A stretch of DNA of 64,000 nt. It comes from an uncultured Eubacteriales bacterium. GTDB taxonomy: Bacteria; Bacillota; Clostridia; Oscillospirales; Acutalibacteraceae. The stretch is from positions 96,168 to 160,167 of the forward strand of contig UQEU01000004.1 of the NCBI GenBank assembly GCA_900540085.1. The letters are read 5' to 3'. The position numbers and the translations under genes are program-made. The notes under the pieces were generated by a model, which saw only the letters and a program-made list of their open reading frames with translations, made no database searches and was not told the origin of the DNA. Shown here one piece after another: positions 38,768-45,618 of the stretch; positions within the stretch are counted from its first letter, which is position 1; each line of letters opens with the position of its first letter.

Positions 38768-38852
38768 TGGTGGGAGAGGGTGGATTCGAACCACCGAAGT
38801 CAGTGACGACAGATTTACAGTCTGTTCCCTTTGGCCGCTCGGGAACTCTCCC
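38768..38852 (-). tRNA. tRNA-Tyr (GTA)
   Basis: An 85-nt class II tRNA with acceptor stem GGGAGAG/CTCTCCC, anticodon loop containing GTA, a long variable arm, T arm GGTTCGAATCC and an encoded CCA end. It follows tRNA-Thr by 50 bp on the same transcript. Confidence 0.96.
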
Positions 38853-38902
38853 ATATTGAGTTGCAGTTATACAAGTGCAGGTTCAAAATGAACCTGCACA
38901 CA

Positions 38903-38978
38903 TGGAGCTGGTGAACGGACTCGAACCCCTGACCTGCTGATTACAAATCAGCTGCTCTACCAACTGAGCTACACCAGC
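38903..38978 (-). tRNA. tRNA-Thr (TGT)
   Basis: A 76-nt tRNA with acceptor stem GCTGGTG/CACCAGC, D arm TAGCTCAGTTGG, anticodon loop TTTGTAA (anticodon TGT), T arm GGTTCGAGTCC and an encoded CCA. Confidence 0.97.
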
Positions 38979-38994
38979 AACTCAACGCCCTAAT

Positions 38995-39023
38995 AATATA
39001 TCACACACAAACAATATAGTCAA
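38995..39023 (-). promoter_or_regulatory. tRNA operon promoter
   Basis: Minus strand TTGACT-N17-TATATT, ending 17 bp upstream of tRNA-Thr. Confidence 0.75.
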
Positions 39024-39110
39024 GCCTTTTTTAGAAATTTTTTAAAAAATTTTTTAGTTTTATTTTTCAGCATAAATTTCATCATTGTAAACCAAATTAA
39101 ACACAGAAAG

Positions 39111-39140
39111 TTGACCGTTTTGCTTAATTTATGGTAAAAT
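39111..39140 (+). promoter_or_regulatory. birA promoter
   Basis: TTGACC-N18-TAAAAT, 31 bp before the birA ATG. Confidence 0.6.
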
Positions 39141-39170
39141 AAATTCAAACAACAAACAGAAGGTATATAA

Positions 39171-40136
39171 ATGACAGTTAAAGAACACATTTTAAAGTTA
39201 CTTGAAAACAACAGAGGAAAATACTATTCGGGGCAGGATATTGCCGAAGAAATAAATGTAAGCCGTGCAGCAGTTTGGAAAGCGGTTAAGCAACTTCAAG
39301 CAGACGGCTACCGTATTGATGCTGTTTCGAACAAAGGCTACTGTATGTCTGACGACAACGATATTATTTCTGCCGACAGCATAAAAAAATACTTAACCGT
39401 TCCCATAAATAACATAGAAGTTTATAAAACGGTAACTTCCACAAACGATTTGGCAAAACAATACGCATTAGATTTAAAGCCCGAAGGCACCGTCATAGTT
39501 GCACGAGAGCAAACGGCAGGTCGAGGCAGAAAGGGACGCAGTTTTTACTCTCCGATGTCAACGGGCGTTTATATTTCTGTTTTACTCCGCCCGGAATTAA
39601 CTGCCGAAAAAACATTGTACATTACAACTGCCGCCGCAGTTGCAGTCGCAAAAGCGATTGAAAAAATATCGGGAAAAGAAGCAAAAATCAAATGGGTTAA
39701 CGATATTTTTGTTGACGGCAAAAAGGTTTGCGGAATTTTAACCGAAGGTGCAATAGATTTTGAAACAGGAAAAATGCAGTACGCCGTTTTGGGAATAGGC
39801 GTAAACATTAAAAAACCCGAAAATGATTTTCCGAGTGAAATTCAAAATATTGCCGGCTCTGTTTTTGACACGACAGACAAAGAAGTTTCCTCAATAATAG
39901 TTGCAGAAATTTTAAACAACTTTATGAACTACTATAAAAATCTTGCAAGCAAGCCGTTCTATGAAGAATACAAAAAGAGAATGTTTTTAATCGGAAAACA
40001 CCTGACAGTTTATTCAGGGAAAGACAGTTACCCTGCCGTTGCAATAGATTTGGACAAAGAACTGTCGCTCATTGTAAAAGACGAAAACGGCAATATCAAA
40101 AAACTCAACACAGGCGAAGTAAGCATAAAAATATAA
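39171..40136 (+). CDS. birA: Biotin-protein ligase with N-terminal repressor domain
   Basis: BirA activates biotin as biotinyl-AMP and attaches it to carboxylase or decarboxylase carrier proteins; the N-terminal winged helix allows it to repress biotin genes. The 321-residue protein has the HTH at 10-60 (VSRAAVWKAVKQL), the ligase motif AGRGRKGRSFYSP near 120, KWVNDIFV and LGIGVNI, and a C-terminal SH3-like domain. No biotin-pathway gene is adjacent. Confidence 0.95.
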   Translation: MTVKEHILKLLENNRGKYYSGQDIAEEINVSRAAVWKAVKQLQADGYRIDAVSNKGYCMSDDNDIISADSIKKYLTVPINNIEVYKTVTSTNDLAKQYALDLKPEGTVIVAREQTAGRGRKGRSFYSPMSTGVYISVLLRPELTAEKTLYITTAAAVAVAKAIEKISGKEAKIKWVNDIFVDGKKVCGILTEGAIDFETGKMQYAVLGIGVNIKKPENDFPSEIQNIAGSVFDTTDKEVSSIIVAEILNNFMNYYKNLASKPFYEEYKKRMFLIGKHLTVYSGKDSYPAVAIDLDKELSLIVKDENGNIKKLNTGEVSIKI

Positions 40137-40148
40137 TATCAATATCGC

Positions 40149-40182
40149 AAAAAAACAAGGACTAAATCAGTCCTTGTTTTTT
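40149..40182. terminator. Terminator between birA and the GNAT gene
   Basis: AAAACAAGGACT pairs with AGTCCTTGTTTT with T runs on both strands; it reaches into the last codons of the convergent GNAT gene. Confidence 0.85.
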
Positions 40183-40622
40183 ATACATTTCTTTAAATAC
40201 AACATATCTTTCAGCAAAACACCGTTTTCCACAATCGGACAATCATAGTTATCGGTAAAAAAATCTTTTACTATATGTGACCTTTTATATCCGCATTTTT
40301 CGTAAAATTTCACATTTTGAGTACCGTCGCCCGTACCGACAAGCAAATACTCAACTTCGTTTTTATACATATTTTCAACAAAATCCATCATCCGTCTGCC
40401 GTAACCCATTTTTTGAAATTCGGGCTTTACGGCAATATTTTTTATCTCGGCAACTTCTTCGCTTTCTCTCGTAACAACACACTGTGCCTTAACACCGTTG
40501 TCAATCAAAACATACATTTTGCCTTGCTCAAGATACCTGTCAATCATACTTTCCTGCTCGTCGCCCAAAAGCAACAGGTCAATGTAATTTTTCTTGTTTT
40601 CCTTGATTTCAACAAATTCCAT
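40167..40622 (-). CDS. GNAT family N-acetyltransferase
   Basis: The 151-residue protein has the acetyl-CoA-binding motif A of GNAT enzymes (IKNIAVKPEFQKMGYGRRMM), followed by YLLVGTGD and the FYEKCGYKR motif B region. It acetylates an amine on an unknown small molecule or protein. Confidence 0.88.
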   Translation of the reverse strand: MEFVEIKENKKNYIDLLLLGDEQESMIDRYLEQGKMYVLIDNGVKAQCVVTRESEEVAEIKNIAVKPEFQKMGYGRRMMDFVENMYKNEVEYLLVGTGDGTQNVKFYEKCGYKRSHIVKDFFTDNYDCPIVENGVLLKDMLYLKKCIKNKD

Positions 40623-40708
40623 AATTTATAACCGTTTCTGTTTAATCTGAATATTTGAACAGAATTTTTGAATTCCTTTGTTATTTTGCTCTGCTTAAAT
40701 CCGAATTT

Positions 40709-40909
40709 TCATAAATTTTCTTGCACCAACGCTTTTGTGAACATTGTCACAATATATTGAACAGAGATATACTTATCAACACGGTCAAGCATATAATATA
40801 GGTCTTTTGCTGTGAGTCTTCTTCTAAATTCTTCATCAACAAGTTTCATCCAATTTTTTATAATTTTTATGCACATAATACAAAACTCACAAATACTCCT
40901 TAAAACCAC
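40709..40909 (-). CDS. Small unrecognised open frame
   Basis: An open frame of 66 codons, or 46 if started at the internal ATG before KLVDEEF. It is rich in charged residues (EEFRRRLTAKDLYYMLDRVD). No family was recognised and no convincing ribosome site precedes it. It overlaps the end of the SnoaL-like gene by 10 bp. It may be a gene fragment or chance. Confidence 0.25.
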   Translation of the reverse strand: MVLRSICEFCIMCIKIIKNWMKLVDEEFRRRLTAKDLYYMLDRVDKYISVQYIVTMFTKALVQENL

Positions 40910-41319
40910 TTTGGACTTTCTTTTTCAAAACGAGGATTTTCGCCGTCTTCATAAGGATTATATCTTTTAATATTACAACCGTATTCCTGCAAAAATGAAA
41001 TTTTACCGTCATCATCAAAATCGACAACACTAACCCCGTCAAATTCTTCTGTCTTACCGTCGTGCATAATATTTTTAAAATACCATTCCACAGCAACTGA
41101 TTTACCGTTTACAAAAAATCTTTTAATGTCCCAAGCCAAAACATCTCCTCGTTTATTCCATTCATCAAACCAATGGCAAATTTGTTTTGCCCCATGATAT
41201 TGCGGTCCCCAGCTTTCAATATATATTACGTCGTGTGAAAAAATTTCTTCTATTCCCAAATCTTTTTTAACGAGCCACATTTCAAACCATAAAGAAATTG
41301 TTTTTTCATATTCTGTCAT
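40900..41319 (-). CDS. SnoaL-like/NTF2-fold protein
   Basis: The 139-residue protein has the pattern of SnoaL-like NTF2-fold proteins: an N-terminal helix with the aromatic SLWFEMW, then YIESWGPQYHGAKQIC, then a beta-rich half with AVEWYF, VVDFDDDGKISFLQEY. Family members are small enzymes or binding proteins in varied pathways, so the role is open. The ribosome site AGGTGATGC precedes the ATG. Confidence 0.8.
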   Translation of the reverse strand: MTEYEKTISLWFEMWLVKKDLGIEEIFSHDVIYIESWGPQYHGAKQICHWFDEWNKRGDVLAWDIKRFFVNGKSVAVEWYFKNIMHDGKTEEFDGVSVVDFDDDGKISFLQEYGCNIKRYNPYEDGENPRFEKESPKWF

Positions 41320-41413
41320 ACTGCATCACCTAAAATAATTTTACACAAACAAACCCAAAGTTGCAACAAAAAGACCGACATTTTCAAACAAAACATCGGT
41401 CAAAATTTAAAAA

Positions 41414-42496
41414 TTATTTTTCTTTTTTCTTCAAAATTGCAAGAAGCGAAGCAGAGCCGATAAAGGCAACGGCACCGAATGAAACGGCACTTGTATCAGG
41501 AGAAACGAGTGAATCGTCTTTTACCTGTTCTCCTTTTTCATCTGTCGGTTTGTTTTCGGGTTTTTGTGTAGGCTTTTCTGTCGGTTTTTGTGTAGGTTTT
41601 TCGTCATCTTTAAGAAGAGGCAAATAGTAACCGAATCCTATTAAAGCATCTTTGGTAGCAAATGCACTGTCTTTTCCTGCATAAGTATATATCCCTGTTC
41701 CCGAGCCTTTAAAATTTCCCAAAAGTTCGTATGTTTCGTCTGCTTTTTCGATATTTCCTGCCTTTGAGTACGCCATCAAAACGAGCGCAGTAGAGTCAGC
41801 GTTCGGCTCTGTGCCGTATTCGGCGTTTGAAAAATATCCGCCGTCAACTTTAGATTTTTCCAAAACGGCAAAAGCGTCTTCTATATATTTTGAATAGTCG
41901 TTTGAGCCTTTATAATTCAAAAGCCCCGTAACAAAAACTGCCGTATTATCACTTGAAAAGCCCCAATAGTCAAGACCTTTGCCCATTGTATAACAAGATG
42001 CAAGGCTGTCTGCAAGTGCATTTGCAAATTTTTCATCCGCACCGACAACAGAAACTGCTTCAAGTGCGTCTTTATAATAGTACGGATTGTCATCGTCGGG
42101 TTTTGATGCGTCTGTTTTCTCAAAAAGTTCAACAAGATTGCAGCCGTTGAAATTTTTAACATCATATCCGAGTGCATTAAGACAAAGAATTGAGTTTGCA
42201 AAAAGATTCATCGAATTGAGTTCGCCCTTTGTTTCATCAAGTCTTTCTTTAACCGAATTTACATAAGTTTTTTCATACTCGCTCATATCGACTCCCGCTT
42301 TCAAAAAAGCGTAGAAATCTCTTGAGTTGTCGATTGTAAACTCTTCGACTCCGTTTTTCTTGAACTCAGCCAAGACATACTTTGCAGCTCCGTTAATTTC
42401 GCTGACCACCGTGTTTTTCGGCACACTTGCAAAAGCCGTTAATGTTGTCGAAACAACAAGCATAAATGCAACTATGCCCGAAATGATTTTTTTCAT
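41414..42496 (-). CDS. Cell-surface alpha/alpha-toroid protein under cobalamin riboswitch control
   Basis: The 360-residue protein has a signal peptide (cleavage near AFAS), a domain of about 270 residues with repeated helix pairs typical of prenyltransferase/terpene-cyclase-like alpha/alpha toroids (ADSTALVLMAYSKAG, FATKDALIGFGYYLP), a linker of KPTQKPTEKPTQK repeats, and a C-terminal SPDTS motif, hydrophobic helix and KKKEK anchor. A cobalamin riboswitch lies in its leader. Intrinsic factor and transcobalamin use the same toroid fold for one half of their cobalamin site, so a surface cobalamin-capture role is plausible. The second half (DUF4430-like) is absent. Confidence 0.75.
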   Translation of the reverse strand: MKKIISGIVAFMLVVSTTLTAFASVPKNTVVSEINGAAKYVLAEFKKNGVEEFTIDNSRDFYAFLKAGVDMSEYEKTYVNSVKERLDETKGELNSMNLFANSILCLNALGYDVKNFNGCNLVELFEKTDASKPDDDNPYYYKDALEAVSVVGADEKFANALADSLASCYTMGKGLDYWGFSSDNTAVFVTGLLNYKGSNDYSKYIEDAFAVLEKSKVDGGYFSNAEYGTEPNADSTALVLMAYSKAGNIEKADETYELLGNFKGSGTGIYTYAGKDSAFATKDALIGFGYYLPLLKDDEKPTQKPTEKPTQKPENKPTDEKGEQVKDDSLVSPDTSAVSFGAVAFIGSASLLAILKKKEK

Positions 42497-42524
42497 AATT
42501 TTCTCCTCACCGAAAATAAAAATT

Positions 42525-42655
42525 CAATTCAAATATCCTGACTCAGAGCATAGCCTCGCCTACGCCTTCCCCATAAAATTGAGTGGCATTTGTAGGTTTG
42601 TATCTCTTTACAGTAGAGTGAGCTGTTTTGGGTTTTCACCAAATTCCTTGAATTG
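42525..42655 (-). promoter_or_regulatory. Cobalamin riboswitch
   Basis: On the minus strand the leader has, in order, P1 arm CAATTCAAG, GGTGAAAACCC, an ACAGC...CTACTGTA core, GCCACTC, GGGAAGGC, and AGTCAGGA followed by the closing arm TTTGAATTG. These match the conserved core of cobalamin (B12 box) riboswitches in order and spacing. It ends about 30 bp before the ATG of the surface protein, so translation control through the ribosome site (GAGGAGAA) is likely. Confidence 0.93.
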
Positions 42656-42701
42656 TTATTTAATCATACAATAACATTCAATAATTGTCAATGCAAACTC
42701 C

Positions 42702-42730
42702 TTGACACGAAAAAGCACACATACTAAAAT
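42702..42730 (+). promoter_or_regulatory. Promoter of the MGMT-like gene
   Basis: TTGACA-N17-TAAAAT. The predicted transcript start falls at about 42737, at the GTG at 42738, so the message may have almost no leader. Confidence 0.65.
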
Positions 42731-42746
42731 ATAGCGGGTGATAAAT

Positions 42747-43064
42747 TTGAGTAAAAATACTTATGATTTAATATACGATGCAGTTTGTCAAATACCAAAA
42801 GGCAAAGTTGCAACATACGGAACAATAGCAACTATGGCAGGCAATGTAAAACTTGCAAGAGTTGTAGGATACGCACTTCATAAAAACCCAAATCCCGACA
42901 AAATTCCGTGCTACCGTGTCGTAAATCGTTTCGGCAGAGTATCCGAAGCGTTTGCCTTCGGCGGCGAAAACGAACAAGTAAAAAGGCTGAAAAATGACGG
43001 AATTGAAGTGCAAGACGACAATACCGTAGATTTAAAAAAATACGGTTGGACTCCGAAATTATAA
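42747..43064 (+). CDS. MGMT-like alkyltransferase domain protein
   Basis: About 105 residues comprising only the C-terminal DNA-binding and active-site domain of O6-alkylguanine-DNA alkyltransferases. It has IPKGKVATYGTIA (helix-turn-helix), RVVGYALHKNP and the active-site IPCYRVVNRFG; the usual PCHR histidine is tyrosine but the acceptor cysteine is kept. It is either a short alkyltransferase or an ATL-like sensor. A GTG at 42738 would add three residues and would suit a leaderless message; TTG at 42747 has GGGTG upstream. Confidence 0.82.
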   Translation: MSKNTYDLIYDAVCQIPKGKVATYGTIATMAGNVKLARVVGYALHKNPNPDKIPCYRVVNRFGRVSEAFAFGGENEQVKRLKNDGIEVQDDNTVDLKKYGWTPKL

Positions 43065-43094
43065 TTAAATAAAAATTATTTCCATACATAAAAC

Positions 43095-43136
43095 AAAATC
43101 GCCGAAACGAGTGTTTCAGCGATTTTTCTTTTTTGT
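43095..43136 (+). terminator. Terminator of the MGMT-like gene
   Basis: AAAATCGCCGAAAC pairs with GTTTCAGCGATTTT, followed by TTCTTTTTTG. Confidence 0.85.
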
Positions 43137-43194
43137 TTTTACTTTTATTTAAAAAACAATCATAAAAACATATTAAATAAACTATAAATATAAA

Positions 43195-44199
43195 TTACTC
43201 AGCCTGAGCAACTGCAACTGCGCAAGCAACTGTTGCACCAACCATTGGGTTGTTACCCATACCGATGAGTCCCATCATTTCAACATGGGCAGGAACAGAA
43301 GAAGAACCTGCGAATTGAGCGTCGCCGTGCATTCTTCCCATTGAGTCTGTAAGACCGTATGATGCAGGGCCTGCTGCCATATTGTCAGGATGAAGTGTAC
43401 GGCCTGTACCACCGCCTGATGCAACTGAGAAGTATGATTTACCGTTTTCAAGACACCATTTTTTGTATGTGCCTGCTACAAGGTGCTGGAATCTTGTCGG
43501 GTTTGTTGAATTACCTGTGATAGAAACATCAACACTTTCGTGTTTCATAATTGCAACGCCTTCAAGAACATCGTTTGCACCATAGCAAAGAACTTTTGAC
43601 TTTTCGCCGTCTGAAAATGCTTTTGTGTCAACAACTTTGAGTTCGCCTGTATAGAAATCATAGTCTGTCTTTACATAAGTGAAGCCGTTAATTCTTGAAA
43701 TGATATATGCAGCGTCTTTGCCGAGACCGTTAAGAATAACTTTAAGAGGTTCTTTACGAACTTTGTTAGCTGTTCTTGCGATACCGATAGCACCCTCTGC
43801 TGCTGCGAAAGATTCGTGACCTGCAAGGAATGCAAAACATTTTGTTTCGTCTTTAAGGAGCATAGCACCAAGGTTTCCGTGACCGAGACCTACATTTCTT
43901 TGCTCTGCAACTGAACCCGGAATACAGAATGCCTGAAGACCGATACCGATTGCAGCGGCAGCGTCAGCAGCGTTTGTAATACCTTGTTTAAGTGCAACTG
44001 CAACACCGAGTGTGTATGCCCATGAAGCGTTTTCAAAAGCGATTGGCTGTACGCCTTTTACGATAGCTTCAACATCTATACCTTTTGATAAACAGAGTTC
44101 TCTTGCCTCTTCGAGTGATGAAAGACCATACTCAGCAAGACATTTTTCGATTTTGGCAATTCTTCTTTCTTTGCCTTCAAACTTTACATCGTTTGCCAT
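43195..44199 (-). CDS. GGGtGRT family protein
   Basis: The 334-residue protein carries the family signature SGGGTGRTLHPDN and other glycine-rich conserved blocks (GLGHGNLGAM, AFLAGHESFAAAEGA, ITGNSTNPTRFQHL). The family has no known function; it is found in clostridia and relatives next to a NifU-like scaffold gene, as here. There is no signal peptide. The ATG at 44199 follows GGAGG. It lies 18 bp behind the scaffold gene, one transcript. Confidence 0.88.
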   Translation of the reverse strand: MANDVKFEGKERRIAKIEKCLAEYGLSSLEEARELCLSKGIDVEAIVKGVQPIAFENASWAYTLGVAVALKQGITNAADAAAAIGIGLQAFCIPGSVAEQRNVGLGHGNLGAMLLKDETKCFAFLAGHESFAAAEGAIGIARTANKVRKEPLKVILNGLGKDAAYIISRINGFTYVKTDYDFYTGELKVVDTKAFSDGEKSKVLCYGANDVLEGVAIMKHESVDVSITGNSTNPTRFQHLVAGTYKKWCLENGKSYFSVASGGGTGRTLHPDNMAAGPASYGLTDSMGRMHGDAQFAGSSSVPAHVEMMGLIGMGNNPMVGATVACAVAVAQAE

Positions 44200-44217
44200 T
44201 TTCAAGTCCTCCTGCTC

Positions 44218-44910
44218 TTATTCTTTTCTCGGGTCAATGTACTTAGCAGCGTCGTCATAACGACCGTACTGACCGATATTGTTTTTGTATGCTTCGTTTG
44301 GTTCAACGCCGTTTCTGATATCCTCAAGCATTTTGCCGAGTTTAACGAACTTGTAGCCGATAACTTCGCCTTCTTCGTCAAGTCCCATGCTGAGAACATA
44401 GCCTTCAGCCATTTCCATATAGCGAACGCCTTTGAGTTTTGTTGAGAACATTGTACCAACCTGACTTCTGAGACCTTTACCAAGGTCTTCAAGAGCAGCA
44501 CCGACAACAAGACCGCCTTCTGAGAAAGCAGACTGTGAACGACCGTAAGCAAGTTGTTTGAAAATTTCTCTCATAGCAACATTGATAGCGTCACATACAA
44601 GGTCGGTATTAAGACACTCAAGAAGTGTTTTGCCCGGAAGAATTTCAGCAGCCATAGCAGCTGAGTGAGTCATACCGGAACAACCAAGTGTTTCTACAAG
44701 TGCTTCTTCTACAATACCGTTTTTAACATTGAGGCTGAGTTTACAAGCGCCCTGTTGAGGTGCGCACCAGCCCACACCGTGTGAAAAACCGCTGATGTCT
44801 TTGATTTCGTAAGATTTAACCCATTTTCCTTCTTCAGGAATAGGAGCAGGACCGTGATGCGGACCTTTTTTTACAGTACACATCTGTTCAACTTCGTTTG
44901 AATAAGTCAT
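44218..44910 (-). CDS. NifU-like iron-sulfur assembly scaffold protein
   Basis: The 230-residue protein resembles the U-type scaffold fold, with the cysteine positions in GWCAPQQGACKLS and ETLGCSGMTHS and a later conserved acidic C-terminal half that ordinary IscU lacks. It is the constant partner of GGGtGRT proteins. Whether it builds clusters for general use or only for its partner is unknown. The ATG at 44910 has AAAGGAG upstream. Confidence 0.82.
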   Translation of the reverse strand: MTYSNEVEQMCTVKKGPHHGPAPIPEEGKWVKSYEIKDISGFSHGVGWCAPQQGACKLSLNVKNGIVEEALVETLGCSGMTHSAAMAAEILPGKTLLECLNTDLVCDAINVAMREIFKQLAYGRSQSAFSEGGLVVGAALEDLGKGLRSQVGTMFSTKLKGVRYMEMAEGYVLSMGLDEEGEVIGYKFVKLGKMLEDIRNGVEPNEAYKNNIGQYGRYDDAAKYIDPRKE

Positions 44911-44963
44911 AAAAATAACTCCTTTCAAGTCTTTATAATTTATTTAATAAATTACCGTTTTAT

Positions 44964-44992
44964 ATTATAACCAAATTACCCGATATCTGCAA
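44964..44992 (-). promoter_or_regulatory. Promoter of the scaffold-GGGtGRT operon
   Basis: Minus strand TTGCAG-N17-TATAAT, about 54 bp upstream of the scaffold ATG. Confidence 0.65.
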
Positions 44993-45062
44993 GTATTTAT
45001 TGTCAAAACTTTAACTTTTTGAACATTTGTATTAATATTTTGTCGGTGCAACCGTTTTTATG

Positions 45063-45091
45063 TTGAATTGTACAAATATTTTTGATATAAT
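45063..45091 (+). promoter_or_regulatory. Promoter of the PqqD-like gene
   Basis: TTGAAT-N17-TATAAT, 32 bp before the ATG. Confidence 0.65.
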
Positions 45092-45123
45092 TTAAGTTAA
45101 ATAATGTGTACGGAGATATAAAA

Positions 45124-45387
45124 ATGAAGATTAAAGACGGCTTTGCAATGAGAAATATCGCAGGAAACAACATAGTTGTACCGATAGGAAAAAATGCACT
45201 TGATTTCAACGGAATGATAACGCTGAACGAAACGGGCGGCTTTTTGTGGAATTGTTTTCAAAACGACATTTCGATTGACGATGCGGCAAAAATGCTTGAA
45301 AACGAATATGAAGTTTCTTTTGAGCAGGCAAAATCCGACGCCGAAAGTTTCGTGAACAAACTCAAGGAAAACGATTTGATTGTTTGA
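45124..45387 (+). CDS. PqqD family (RRE-like) small protein, orphan
   Basis: The 87-residue protein follows the PqqD pattern: a short beta-rich start (GFAMRNIAGNNIVVP), LNETGGFLWNCFQ, then a winged-helix with DAAKMLENEYEVS and a C-terminal helix ending KENDLIV. PqqD-like domains bind peptide precursors for radical SAM or other RiPP enzymes. No radical SAM RiPP enzyme, precursor peptide or transporter is next to it, and its own promoter and terminator make it monocistronic. ATG at 45124 follows GGAGAT. Confidence 0.82.
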   Translation: MKIKDGFAMRNIAGNNIVVPIGKNALDFNGMITLNETGGFLWNCFQNDISIDDAAKMLENEYEVSFEQAKSDAESFVNKLKENDLIV

Positions 45388-45475
45388 TTTATATTTTCAA
45401 AAATCGACTGCAAATCTGAACTTTATAAAAGCATATTATTGATTTATTCAGTAAAAATCCAAAACTTAACTTTAC

Positions 45476-45515
45476 CGACTTGTTTTGCAAAAAGCAGGTC
45501 GTTTTTTTATATAAA
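45476..45515 (+). terminator. Terminator of the PqqD-like gene
   Basis: CGACTTG pairs with CAGGTCG (one G-U pair), followed by seven T residues. Confidence 0.75.
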
Positions 45516-45542
45516 ATAAATTTTACATTAAGTTAAACACTG

Positions 45543-45582
45543 CAAAAAATATGACCTGTGCAAAACAAAACGCACAGGTCAT
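45543..45582 (-). terminator. Terminator of the dockerin-like gene
   Basis: On the minus strand ATGACCTGTGC pairs with GCACAGGTCAT, followed by ATTTTTT. Confidence 0.85.
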
Positions 45583-45618
45583 ACCCCCTCTGAAGCAGAA
45601 AATCTGCAAAGAAATATT

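Noticed and set aside
42525..42655. A second riboswitch class (SAM, TPP or purine) in front of the toroid gene
   Set aside because: All conserved blocks fit the cobalamin core and none of the other consensus motifs are present.
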